From: JAAKFL01 sp964629645
GTDB taxonomy: Bacteria; Chlamydiota; Chlamydiia; Chlamydiales; SLFE01
Direction: 5' to 3'
Assembly: GCA_964629645.1 (NCBI GenBank)
Contig: CAZVSU010000043.1
Coordinates: 1-23,293, forward strand
Length of the DNA: 23,293 nt
The notes beneath the pieces are model-generated. The model was not told the DNA's origin and searched no databases. It was given only the letters and a program-made list of their open reading frames with translations. Both the position numbers and the translations under genes were made by a program. This document shows positions 6,869-15,183 of this stretch, piece by piece; the first letter of the stretch is position 1; each line of letters opens with the position of its first letter.

Positions 6869-6874
6869 CGACTC

Positions 6875-8134
6875 ATGACGCACCTTACCTTAAATCCGGG
6901 TTCGATTAAAGGCACATTTCGCGTTCCTCCGTCGAAATCTCAATCATTAAGGGCCCTTCTTTTGGCATCGTGCGCTAGAGGAGCCAGCGCCGTTCACACT
7001 CTGCTTCGATCGCCCGATGTCCAAGGGATGATCGAGGCCTGCCGTCTTCTAGGCGCCGAGCTTAAAAGCGATGGAGAGTCAGTAAGAGTGCGAGGAAATG
7101 GAGGCGAAATTCCCGATGCTAAAAGAACGATCAATGCGGGGAATTCAGGCCTTATCCTCCGTTTTTGCACGGCTGTTGCGGCATTGAGCGCGGGCAAAAC
7201 GACACTCACAGGAGACCGCTCTCTTTGCAACAGGCCGATGAAGCCGCTGACTGACGCACTGGTCGAGTGCGGCGCAAAAGTTTCGTTTCACGAAAGGGCC
7301 GGGTACGCCCCTTTGACAGTTCAAGGGCCATTAAAACGCGCCCACTGCCGTGTCCATGGCGCCGACTCGCAGCCCGTTTCCGCTCTGCTTATCGCCTCTT
7401 CGCTAATGGGAAAAGAATTTGATCTTGTCGTCGACAGCCCCGGGGAAATTCCCTGGGTGGAGCTGACCATCATATGGATGAAAAAACTCGGTGTCTCCAT
7501 GACACACGATGATTACCGGAAGTTTTATATTTGCGGACGAGGCTGGGAAGGCTTTGACTATCATGTGCCCGGTGATTGGAGCAGCGCCGCTTTTTTGATC
7601 GGCGCCGCTATTGTCACCGGCTCGGAGATTTCCTTGACCCACCTGTCGGACCAAACGCAAGGGGATCGAGAGATTCTGTCGATTTTGGAGCAAATGGGGG
7701 TGCACTTTACCTTTCGGGACGACACACTGACCGTTGGCTCTTCGGGGAGCTTAAAAGGGGGAGTCTTTGACCTTAATCGCTGTATTGATGCGTTGCCGAT
7801 GATGGCCGTTTTAGGGTGCTTTGCCGATGGGGAGACAAGACTTGTAAACGCAAGCATTGCGAAGACAAAAGAGTGCGACAGGATTCAGTGCATCTCTCAT
7901 GAGCTTAAGAAAATGGGCGGGAGGATTGAGCCGGCAGAAGATGGCCTGACGATCAAAAAAAGCGCCTTAAAAGGAGCGATCCTGGACTCCCACGGCGATC
8001 ACCGCATCGCGATGTCTTTAGCTGTCGCCGCCCTCGGCGCAGAAGGGGCCTCGACGGTTCGCGATGTCCAGTGCATCGATAAAACCTTTCCGGGATTTAA
8101 GGAGGCTCTAAAAGCATTGGGGGCTTGCCTATGA
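6875..8134 (+). CDS. aroA: 3-phosphoshikimate 1-carboxyvinyltransferase (EPSP synthase)
   Basis: 419 residues, close to the usual 420-430. Transfers the enolpyruvyl group of PEP to shikimate 3-phosphate, the penultimate step to chorismate, in the cytoplasm. Visible family blocks: PPSKSQSLRALLLAS near the N-terminus (Lys and Ser of the substrate site), the GNSGLILRF block near residue 90, DRSLCNRPMKPL, DSQPVSALLIAS, and the C-terminal DSHGDHRIAMSLAVAALGA. The GNSG-L-x-LRF form differs from the GNAGT form of E. coli. The start aligns with the E. coli protein N-terminus, so the lack of a ribosome site is not due to a wrong start. First gene of the aro operon; its stop TGA overlaps the ATG of the shikimate kinase gene. 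Confidence 0.97.
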   Translation: MTHLTLNPGSIKGTFRVPPSKSQSLRALLLASCARGASAVHTLLRSPDVQGMIEACRLLGAELKSDGESVRVRGNGGEIPDAKRTINAGNSGLILRFCTAVAALSAGKTTLTGDRSLCNRPMKPLTDALVECGAKVSFHERAGYAPLTVQGPLKRAHCRVHGADSQPVSALLIASSLMGKEFDLVVDSPGEIPWVELTIIWMKKLGVSMTHDDYRKFYICGRGWEGFDYHVPGDWSSAAFLIGAAIVTGSEISLTHLSDQTQGDREILSILEQMGVHFTFRDDTLTVGSSGSLKGGVFDLNRCIDALPMMAVLGCFADGETRLVNASIAKTKECDRIQCISHELKKMGGRIEPAEDGLTIKKSALKGAILDSHGDHRIAMSLAVAALGAEGASTVRDVQCIDKTFPGFKEALKALGACL

Positions 8135-8622
8135 ATCTTTTGCTTTGCGGACCTCCCTACTCGGGAAAAACATCGGTGGGAAAGCGGCTGTCGATCGTTT
8201 TGAAGAGGCCGTTTGTCGACATTGACGACATGATTGAAGCCAAGGTGGGGTGCAGCAAGAGTGTGTTCTTTAAGGCGGAGGGCCGCGAAGCCTTTCGGCA
8301 ATGTGAACGGGAGATTTTAGAGTCACTCCCCACGGATCGCAAGGCGGTGATCTCTCTTGGAGGCGGGTGTCTTGAAGAGTCGTTGAAGCAGCTTGGAACC
8401 GTCGTGTATTTATCGGCCGATCCTCTTATTCTTTGGCAAAGGTTGAAGGATCAGGGAAGGACGCCCGCTTACTTAAAGGCGGGAGCCACTTTCGACGATT
8501 TTCTGAAGCACATAGACAAAAGGCTGAGCCGTTATCAAAAAATAGCCGATATCGTCGTGGATGCAGGCGGCGATGTCGGCCATATCGTTGAGGAAATAGG
8601 AGAGCGTTATGGCATCGAATAG
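8131..8622 (+). CDS. aroK: Shikimate kinase
   Basis: 163 residues from the ATG at 8131. ATP-dependent phosphorylation of shikimate at the 3-OH. Walker A GPPYSGKTSVGKRL (from about residue 7), the shikimate-binding DIDDMIE segment, the FRQCERE block and the SLGGGCLEE block (Walker B-like GGG) are all present. A TTG two codons upstream gives a longer frame, but the ATG forms an ATGA overlap with the aroA stop, as elsewhere in this genome. It overlaps aroC by 14 bases. Chlamydiae usually name this gene aroL or aroK; the enzyme is the same. Confidence 0.94.
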   Translation: MNLLLCGPPYSGKTSVGKRLSIVLKRPFVDIDDMIEAKVGCSKSVFFKAEGREAFRQCEREILESLPTDRKAVISLGGGCLEESLKQLGTVVYLSADPLILWQRLKDQGRTPAYLKAGATFDDFLKHIDKRLSRYQKIADIVVDAGGDVGHIVEEIGERYGIE

Positions 8623-9643
8623 CTTGGGACAAATCTTTCGGATCACAACGTGGGGAGAGTCGCACGGCAAAGCCATCGGGGTTCTGATCGACGGATGTCC
8701 TGCAGGGCTGCATCTGACAGAATCGACAATTCAGGCCGATCTTGCGAGGCGGGCTCCCGGAAAAAGCGCGGTCACATCGCCGAGAAAAGAAAGCGACCAG
8801 GCAGAAATTCTTTCGGGAACCTTTCAAGGGATGACAACAGGCGCTCCGATCATGATCATGATCCCCAACACAAGCAGCGATGCGAGCCACTACGAGCCGA
8901 TTAAAGACTTGATGCGTCCCGGGCATGCCAATTTCACGTACTTGGAAAAATACGGGGTTTTTGATTATCGCGGCGGGGGAAGAAGCTCCGCCAGGGAAAC
9001 CGCTTCGAGAGTGGCGGCGGGCGCTGTCGCCAAGATCGTCTGTTCTCATTACCACATCACGATTCAGTCCGGTCTTGTCCAAGTTGCGCATGTCGCGGCG
9101 GCCAGAACCGAAGGACCGACTAAGGAGATGGTTGCAGTCATTCAAGCAGCGCAAGAAGAGGGAGACTCTGTCGGCGGGGTGATTGAATTTCAAATCGACG
9201 GCGTTCCCGTAGGGCTCGGCGACCCGATGTATGAAAAGCTGGAGGCAAACCTGGCAAAAGCGATGCTGTCGATCCCGGCGACAAAGGGATTTGAGATGGG
9301 GGAGGGCTTTTCTGCAAGCGGCATGAAAGGCTCAGAGCACAACGACGCTTTCGAGGCTGTCGCCGGTCAAATTAGCTTGAAAAGCAATCGCTCGGGAGGA
9401 ACCCTCGGCGGAATCTCAACCGGCAGTCCTATCATTGGGAGGGTTGCCTTCAAGCCGACCTCCAGTATTCAAAAGGAACAAAAGACAGTGGATAGGGAGG
9501 GAAAAAGCGCTCCTTTTACGCTTCCGGCAGGCTCGCGCCACGACCCTTGCGTCGCGATCCGCGCCGTTCCTATTGTAGAGGCGATGGCCGCTTTAGTCAT
9601 GGCCGATGCTTGCCTCATGAATTTGACAGCGAGGCTGCCATGA
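8609..9643 (+). CDS. aroC: Chorismate synthase
   Basis: 344 residues, slightly shorter than the common 350-390. Eliminates phosphate from EPSP to give chorismate using reduced FMN. Signature blocks: ITTWGESHGKAIGVLIDGCP at the N-terminus (catalytic His19), RRAPGKSAVTSPRKESD, the YRGGGRSSARETASRVAAGA block near residue 125, and SRHDPCVAIRAVPIVEAM near the C-terminus (second catalytic His). AGGAG five bases before the ATG is a good ribosome site and the gene starts inside the kinase gene. Its TGA overlaps the ATG of aroDE. Confidence 0.97.
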   Translation: MASNSLGQIFRITTWGESHGKAIGVLIDGCPAGLHLTESTIQADLARRAPGKSAVTSPRKESDQAEILSGTFQGMTTGAPIMIMIPNTSSDASHYEPIKDLMRPGHANFTYLEKYGVFDYRGGGRSSARETASRVAAGAVAKIVCSHYHITIQSGLVQVAHVAAARTEGPTKEMVAVIQAAQEEGDSVGGVIEFQIDGVPVGLGDPMYEKLEANLAKAMLSIPATKGFEMGEGFSASGMKGSEHNDAFEAVAGQISLKSNRSGGTLGGISTGSPIIGRVAFKPTSSIQKEQKTVDREGKSAPFTLPAGSRHDPCVAIRAVPIVEAMAALVMADACLMNLTARLP

Positions 9644-10950
9644 TCGCTGTCAGTTTGCCGGGGCCGACAACAGCAGATATCGAAAGACAGATAAAAGAGT
9701 CTCTCCCTTTTGCCGATTTTTTTGAATTTCGGACAGACCTCTACCACGGCGATCAGCGCGATGCGGTCCTCAACTGTCCGAAACCGACGATTGTGACGTG
9801 CCGCAAAGGGGGAACCAAAGAGATTGCCTTGTATCGCGATTTGAAGCCGGCCTTTTTTGATCTCGACGATTCCATCCCGCTCGATTTTCAAAGGGCCCTT
9901 CCCAAAAAAATAGGCATTATCCGTTCGGTCCACGATTTTCAAAAAACACCATCAGATCTTGGCGCCCTGCTTGGAACGCTGACCTCTTTTCCGGCCGATA
10001 TCTTCAAGATCGCGACCTATTCAAAAAGCACTCTCGAAGGCTTTCGCCTTTTGCGCTTTTGTCAAAACAATGACGCGCCTCTTGCTGTTGTCGGGATGGG
10101 TGAAATGGGGCAGTGTACGAGAATTCTTGGAGCCTCTGCCGGGTCAAAATTGATTTATGCCTCGCCTAATGAAACGGAAAAAACAGCTCCGGGACAAATT
10201 TCTGCCGAGGTGCTTAAGTCTCTTTACGCGATCGGCGACAACAGGTCGCTGTATGGTCTGATCGGCGATCCTGTCAGCCAAAGTTTCGGCCATCTTTTTC
10301 ACAACGGTTATATGACCAAACGGGGAGCTCTTTATGTGCGGCTGCGAGTTCAAAAAGAAGAGCTTGTTCCCATGATAGCTTTAGCAAAGGAGTTGGGTTT
10401 TCGGGGCTTGAGCGTGACGATCCCCCATAAAGAAAGGATCGTTCCTTTACTCGATCATCTCGACCCCCCTTCGTCTAAAATTGGGGCGGTCAACACAATC
10501 AAATTTGAAAAAGGAAGGCTGATCGGCACCAATACCGATGCGAAAGCCGCCCTCGATGCTTTGAGTATTGATGTCCGCGGCAAAAAGATCGCCCTCATAG
10601 GCGCCGGAGGGGCGGCAAGAGCCATTGCCTTCGAAGCTAAGCGGCGCGGCGCTCGCGTCGCCTTGGCTAACCGCACCCTCGAACGGGCTGAGCTGATTGC
10701 CCAAGAGTTTGGCTTAGAGGCGCGTCCTCTTCACGACATCGGGTCTTACGACGTTTTGATCAATGCCACCCCAAACGGCATGCCTGTCGATCCCGGCCTT
10801 ATCCTTCCAGGCGTTCTCGCTATGGACATCTCGCTCTCCGAATCGACACAATTTTTACAGGAAGTTGAGAAAAAAGGGGGAACCGGGGTCAATGGCAAGG
10901 AGATGTTTAAAAGGCAAGCAGAGGCGCAGGCAAAATTCTGGTCTTTTTGA
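9640..10950 (+). CDS. aroDE: Bifunctional 3-dehydroquinate dehydratase / shikimate dehydrogenase
   Basis: 436 residues from the ATG overlapping the aroC stop; a longer open frame upstream lies inside aroC and is not coding. Residues 1-200: type I dehydroquinase, with FFEFRTD, VTCRKGG, catalytic His98 in IRSVHDF and the Schiff-base Lys123 in IFKIATYSKS. Residues 203-436: shikimate dehydrogenase, with YGLIGDPVSQSFGHLFHN (substrate Ser pair), SVTIPHKE (catalytic Lys264), GTNTDA (Asp300) and the NADP site GAGGAARAIA (from 321). Converts dehydroquinate to shikimate in one polypeptide, as in Chlamydia and plants. The usual SHS-x-SP of AroE is S-Q-S-F-G-H here. Last gene of the aro operon; aroB is not in between. 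Confidence 0.96.
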   Translation: MIAVSLPGPTTADIERQIKESLPFADFFEFRTDLYHGDQRDAVLNCPKPTIVTCRKGGTKEIALYRDLKPAFFDLDDSIPLDFQRALPKKIGIIRSVHDFQKTPSDLGALLGTLTSFPADIFKIATYSKSTLEGFRLLRFCQNNDAPLAVVGMGEMGQCTRILGASAGSKLIYASPNETEKTAPGQISAEVLKSLYAIGDNRSLYGLIGDPVSQSFGHLFHNGYMTKRGALYVRLRVQKEELVPMIALAKELGFRGLSVTIPHKERIVPLLDHLDPPSSKIGAVNTIKFEKGRLIGTNTDAKAALDALSIDVRGKKIALIGAGGAARAIAFEAKRRGARVALANRTLERAELIAQEFGLEARPLHDIGSYDVLINATPNGMPVDPGLILPGVLAMDISLSESTQFLQEVEKKGGTGVNGKEMFKRQAEAQAKFWSF

Positions 10951-11000
10951 CTTTAAATTCCTTTTCGCGATAGTTTGTAAGGTTAAAAAAGGAGCTTTCG

Positions 11001-11486
11001 ATGGATATTGCGATTGTGATGGGGAGTCAATCGGATTGGGAAACCATGCGGGAGGCAGCGCTTCTTCTTGATGAGCTCGAAGTTTCGCACGACGTAAGGA
11101 TCGTTTCTGCACATCGAACACCCGATCGTCTGACAGCTTTTGCAAAGGGGGCGAAAACCGAGGGGTTCAAAGTCATCATTGCCGGCGCGGGTGGTGCCGC
11201 CCATCTTCCGGGGATGGTCGCGTCGATGACAACGCTTCCCGTTCTCGGGGTGCCCATTCAGTCGAAGGCTTTAAACGGAATAGACAGTCTCCTCTCGATC
11301 GCTCAAATGCCCGCCGGCGTTCCCGTTGGCACTCTCGCGATCGGAAACGCCGGCGCTAAAAACAGCGCGCTTCTGGCCGCTTCGATCATCGCACTCGGAG
11401 ATCAAAAGGTAGATGCGGCGCTGACCGAGTGGCGCTTAAAACAATCACGCGATGTGGCTGAAAAACCGGAGGGGGTATGTGTATGA
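11001..11486 (+). CDS. purE: N5-carboxyaminoimidazole ribonucleotide mutase (PurE, class I)
   Basis: 161 residues, the usual length. Moves the carboxylate of N5-CAIR to C4, giving CAIR in de novo purine synthesis. Family blocks: MGSQSDWETM at the N-terminus, VRIVSAHRTPDR with the catalytic His, and AGAGGAAHLPGMVAS. AAGGAG seven bases upstream is a good ribosome site. It follows aroDE by 50 bases on the same strand with no clear terminator, so it may be co-transcribed. Its end overlaps purK. As far as I recall, classical Chlamydia lack de novo purine synthesis, so its presence is notable. Confidence 0.97.
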   Translation: MDIAIVMGSQSDWETMREAALLLDELEVSHDVRIVSAHRTPDRLTAFAKGAKTEGFKVIIAGAGGAAHLPGMVASMTTLPVLGVPIQSKALNGIDSLLSIAQMPAGVPVGTLAIGNAGAKNSALLAASIIALGDQKVDAALTEWRLKQSRDVAEKPEGVCV

Positions 11487-12553
11487 GTCTGATTTCTGCA
11501 GGGTCGACGATAGGAATTTTAGGAGGGGGCCAGCTGGGAAAAATGACCGCCATCGCAGCGTCTCAACTGGGGTACCACACGCATATCTTCTGTCCCGCGC
11601 ACGACAGCCCTGCGTTTCATGTCAGCCGAGATTTCACAAAAGCCGAATACGAGGACGAAGAAGCGCTCAAAGCTTTTGTCAAAAATGTCGATGTCGTGAC
11701 GGCCGAATTTGAAAATGTCCCGTTCAGCGCGCTAGAAGTGATCGCCCCTTTCGTTCCGGTTCGTCCGGGAAGCGATATTTTGAAACTCGCGCAAAATAGA
11801 GTGAGAGAAAAGGAATTGGCCAAAAAACTCGGCATCCCTGCCGCACGTTACGTTCCCGTACACAGTCTGGAGGCGGCGATCAAAGAAATTGGGACTCCGT
11901 GCGTCTTAAAAACGACCGAACTCGGCTACGACGGGAAGGGGCAGATTCTGATCGACGATGAAGCGGAATGTCAAGGGTTGATCATTCAATCGCCGTCAAT
12001 CTTAGAAGAATTTATCTCGTACCGCTGTGAAGTCTCGTCGCTAGTTGCGCGGGGGGTGGACGGTTCGACAATCGCGTTTCCCACAGTTGAAAACGTTCAC
12101 GAAAATGGAATTTTACGCACGACATATGCGCCGGCTCGAATCGAAAGAGCGATTTGTGAAAAAGCGCAAGAACTAACGCTTAGCATCGCCGAACATTTAG
12201 AACTTATCGGTTTGCTCACAGTGGAATACTTTGTCACCGACGACGGCGATCTCCTTTTCAACGAAATGGCGCCCCGTCCCCACAATTCGGGACACTGGAC
12301 GTTGGACGGATGTGTCACCTCCCAGTTCGAGCAGCTCGTTCGCGCGATATGCGGCCTTGCCTTTGGTTCCACTCATGTCCACACACCCACAGTCATGCAT
12401 AACCTAATTGGAGACGAGGTGCAGCATCTCGATGAGGCCTTGAGAAATCCTTATGCAAAAATTCACCTCTACGGGAAGGAAAAGAGCGCCCCGGGCCGAA
12501 AAATGGGGCACATCAATCAGCTAGAGGCCTTGTCAGGTTCAAAATTGAGGTAA
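11477..12553 (+). CDS. purK: 5-(carboxyamino)imidazole ribonucleotide synthase (PurK)
   Basis: 358 residues, ATP-grasp family. Makes N5-CAIR from AIR, bicarbonate and ATP, handing it to PurE. Seen: IGILGGGQLGKM at the N-terminus (nucleotide-like binding loop), LKTTELGYDGKGQ (ATP-grasp small-domain block), EFISYRCEVS, and NEMAPRPHNSGHWTLDGC, the hallmark of PurK. Two starts are possible: ATG 11477 and ATG 11483; the second makes the ATGA overlap with purE that is common here, while GGAGG spacing suits the first about as well. The gene converges on queC with ten bases between stops and no terminator visible. Confidence 0.97.
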   Translation: MCMSLISAGSTIGILGGGQLGKMTAIAASQLGYHTHIFCPAHDSPAFHVSRDFTKAEYEDEEALKAFVKNVDVVTAEFENVPFSALEVIAPFVPVRPGSDILKLAQNRVREKELAKKLGIPAARYVPVHSLEAAIKEIGTPCVLKTTELGYDGKGQILIDDEAECQGLIIQSPSILEEFISYRCEVSSLVARGVDGSTIAFPTVENVHENGILRTTYAPARIERAICEKAQELTLSIAEHLELIGLLTVEYFVTDDGDLLFNEMAPRPHNSGHWTLDGCVTSQFEQLVRAICGLAFGSTHVHTPTVMHNLIGDEVQHLDEALRNPYAKIHLYGKEKSAPGRKMGHINQLEALSGSKLR

Positions 12554-12563
12554 TAAAATTGTT

Positions 12564-13256
12564 TTAATCTAAGAAGAAAGTGAGGTCACACTCAGGGTGG
12601 CTGGAGGCAAATTCTCTGATGCCGGCGTTTCTGAGCTGGCAGCTGGGGCAGGTCTGGCACCCCTTAAATCGAATCCCATTGTAACAGGTGATCGTCTCAT
12701 TAAGCAGGAAATTCAAAACACCTAAATCGTAGGCGATTTGCAAGGTTTCACTTTTTGTTAGGAAAACAAGGGGCGTTTCGATCGTGAATGCCGGATTGTC
12801 CAAGTCGATTCTTAGAAGGGCTTGCAGCTTGTCCATATAGTTTCTCGAGCAGTCGCGATAGCCGCTGTTCCACATTTCGATCTCTATGACCCCCATATAA
12901 ATCGATGCTGCCCCAAGCGAATGGGCATGGATGGCCGCGATGCGTCCCATGAGGCCGTTCCGGCCCACAACTAAGGTCGTGGGCGGGGCCCTGTTGATCT
13001 CTTTTATCGGGAGAGTGTCGTCTGTCAATGCATCGCGTGTGATGCTTTTCATAAAAGGGATCGGGATGGTCACATGATCGACAGCCCATTCCTTGCAGAT
13101 CTTTTGTGCCTGCATAATTTCAGCCAAGTGGCGCTGCCCATAATCAAAAGAGAGGCTCAAAACCTGCTCCGGACCGTGCCGTTTTATGGCGAGAGCGAGG
13201 CAGATGGATGAATCCATACCTCCGGAGTGGACGACAACAGTGGCTTTAGGTTTCAC
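12564..13256 (-). CDS. queC: 7-cyano-7-deazaguanine synthase (QueC)
   Basis: 230 residues. Converts 7-carboxy-7-deazaguanine to preQ0 with ammonia and ATP in queuosine synthesis. Seen: the PP-loop VHSGGMDSSICLALA near the N-terminus, SFDYGQRHLAE, and the zinc cluster near the C-terminus, C-YNGIRFKG-C-QT-C-PS-C. Start codon is GTG (plus 13254-13256), six bases after the stop of the ABC exporter gene; a weak GAAG is the only ribosome-site candidate, which suggests coupling to the upstream gene. Fourth and last gene of the minus-strand envelope operon. Confidence 0.95.
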   Translation of the reverse strand: MKPKATVVVHSGGMDSSICLALAIKRHGPEQVLSLSFDYGQRHLAEIMQAQKICKEWAVDHVTIPIPFMKSITRDALTDDTLPIKEINRAPPTTLVVGRNGLMGRIAAIHAHSLGAASIYMGVIEIEMWNSGYRDCSRNYMDKLQALLRIDLDNPAFTIETPLVFLTKSETLQIAYDLGVLNFLLNETITCYNGIRFKGCQTCPSCQLRNAGIREFASSHPECDLTFFLD

Positions 13257-13262
13257 GTTTCT

Positions 13263-15182
13263 TCAAAAAGATGTGGTTGAGTCTAACATATTTTTGGATT
13301 TAGTCATCATCTCCCACATCAGTTTAAAAGGAGGGCAGTTACGGATCAACTCTTCGCGGGTTCCTTCAGCAATTTTTTTCCCTTTATCGAGATAGATGAT
13401 TTTGTCCGCGTCTTCAACAGTTGAAAGGCGGTGTGCGATGATGATTTGGGTGACCTCTCCACGCAAGCTTTCTATCGCCATTTTGATTTTGTTTTCACTG
13501 ACAGCGTCGAGAGAGCTCGTCGCCTCGTCCATGATGAGAATAGGGGCCTTTTTCATCAGTGCCCGCGCGATGGCGAGGCGCTGCTGTTGTCCTCCGGACA
13601 GATTTTTACCCGAGTCTGCAAGAAGGGTTTCGTATTTGTCGGGGAGGTCGTCGATGAACTCGTCGGCGTGGGCTTTTTGAGCGGCGAGCTTCATTTCTTC
13701 GAATGGGGCGGGCACTCCGAAGGTGATGTTTTGCTCAATCGTATCGAGAAAAAGAAAAGGTTTTTGCGGAACAAAGGCCATAAGCTTGCGGAGCGATTTT
13801 TGCGATATATCTTTTAAAGGGATGCCGTCGATTGTGATCTCTCCTTCTTGGACATCGTAGAGGCGGGGAATGAGCTGCACGATCGTCGATTTTCCGGCGC
13901 CGGTCGGGCCGACAATGGCGACGGTTTGCCCTTTTTCGACGGTAAAGCTTAAATTGTGCAGCACCTTTTCCTGATCGTATTGAAAGCTGACATTACGGAA
14001 TTCGATCCGCCTTTTAAATTCCTGCAAGTGAGTGGCCCCTACTGCATCCTCAATTTGGGGTTTGATTTGCATGACCTCATGCATCCGTTCGGCAGCAGCA
14101 GCTCCTCGCTGGATCATCGCGTTGGTTTCAGCAAACTTTTTGATCGGCTCGTAAAAAACATAGAGAAGGCCGCAGTACACGATGACCTCCGGGACGCTCA
14201 TGTTAAAGACATAAAGGCCTGAAATGAGCGCGGCGGCTAAAAAAGACATCCCTATAGTATGAACGACGGGCCTTGAAATCACATCGTATTTTGCGCTCTT
14301 CATTTCAAGATGGGCCATGCGATCGTTTTGTTCGCGGTATTTTTTTAATGAAAAGTCTTCCCGCCCAAAGACCTTGATTGTCTGAATGCCGGCGAGGTAG
14401 TCGATCAAAACACAGGCAAAGGTTTCTTGGTTTTTCTGGAGTTTTTTTGAAATCCGCTTGATGTGCCGCGCGATATAAACGATGGGCAAAGCAATAAGCG
14501 GCAGGCCGAGAAAGATCATTAAGGTGAGCTTCCAGGACGCATAGAAACAGAGGATGAGGGTCGAAAGGATGGCGAAGGGCGTTTGCAGATAGTTGATAAG
14601 GGTCGCGTTGACCCCATCGGCAATAGCCAATGCGTCGGTCACCACGCGGGCAGACAGGCTGCCGATATTATGTCTTTGATAGAAACTCATCGGTAGGGTT
14701 TGGATATGTTCAAAAAAATCTTGCCGCAAACTTCGGCTCACCCTGATGGCCACGATTTTCGACGTAATCCTGTGGCTGAACATCGCCAACGCATTGAAAA
14801 GCGCAACTCCGATCACCATGGCGGCAAGCCATTTCGGATGACCGTTGATCGGGATCACATTATTGATTGAGCGGCTCGCGCGATCGACGATCCCTCTTGG
14901 CTTTTCCGCATTTAGATAACGGTTGACATCGGCGAGTGTGACAGTCCCGCTATGAGATGGATCGAGCTTTTTCCATTCATTTTGGAGGGTGCTCAGCGAG
15001 ACCTTGTCTTGTTTTTGGTCGCCAAAAAGTTCGAAAAATCCCGGCCCTTTTTTAGTGAGGATGCCGATTGTGATAATTTCCATCTGGGTGCCGATGGTGA
15101 AGCATACCATAGCCGCCATCGACAGGAGGATGAAGTGAAGATTTCGGTTTTTGTGAAAGGCGAGTTGAAACAGTAATTTCAT
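13263..15182 (-). CDS. msbA: MsbA-type ABC exporter (half-transporter) with EF-hand insertion
   Basis: 639 residues: six-helix membrane domain (TM1 about 16-36, TM2 about 119-137), then a full nucleotide-binding domain with Walker A GPTGAGKST (425-433), signature LSGGQ (528-532), Walker B ILIMDE (548-553) and H-loop His584. Half-transporters of this type dimerise and flip lipid A or phospholipids across the inner membrane; chlamydial MsbA (CT264 in my memory) sits beside accA as here. Unusual: the first periplasmic loop is about 80 residues instead of 20-30 and contains a canonical EF-hand loop, D74-P-S-H-S-G-T-V-T-L-A-D85, flanked by helices. Lies one base after accA. The lipid substrate is inferred from family and context only. 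Confidence 0.85.
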   Translation of the reverse strand: MKLLFQLAFHKNRNLHFILLSMAAMVCFTIGTQMEIITIGILTKKGPGFFELFGDQKQDKVSLSTLQNEWKKLDPSHSGTVTLADVNRYLNAEKPRGIVDRASRSINNVIPINGHPKWLAAMVIGVALFNALAMFSHRITSKIVAIRVSRSLRQDFFEHIQTLPMSFYQRHNIGSLSARVVTDALAIADGVNATLINYLQTPFAILSTLILCFYASWKLTLMIFLGLPLIALPIVYIARHIKRISKKLQKNQETFACVLIDYLAGIQTIKVFGREDFSLKKYREQNDRMAHLEMKSAKYDVISRPVVHTIGMSFLAAALISGLYVFNMSVPEVIVYCGLLYVFYEPIKKFAETNAMIQRGAAAAERMHEVMQIKPQIEDAVGATHLQEFKRRIEFRNVSFQYDQEKVLHNLSFTVEKGQTVAIVGPTGAGKSTIVQLIPRLYDVQEGEITIDGIPLKDISQKSLRKLMAFVPQKPFLFLDTIEQNITFGVPAPFEEMKLAAQKAHADEFIDDLPDKYETLLADSGKNLSGGQQQRLAIARALMKKAPILIMDEATSSLDAVSENKIKMAIESLRGEVTQIIIAHRLSTVEDADKIIYLDKGKKIAEGTREELIRNCPPFKLMWEMMTKSKNMLDSTTSF

Positions 15183-15183
15183 A

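Noticed and set aside
6640..6874. Structured RNA gene (RNase P, SRP or tmRNA) in the spacer
   Set aside because: I looked for their conserved cores and found none; only one isolated hairpin is present.
6662..6883. 73-codon minus-strand frame in the spacer before aroA
   Set aside because: It covers the aroA promoter, has no ribosome site, and its translation is low-complexity Ser/Pro/Arg.
8426..9193. 255-codon open frame on the minus strand
   Set aside because: Antisense to aroK and aroC, which carry full catalytic motifs.
9547..9639. 31-codon N-terminal extension of aroDE
   Set aside because: It lies wholly inside aroC in another frame, has no ribosome site, and the dehydroquinase fold starts at the ATG overlapping the aroC stop.
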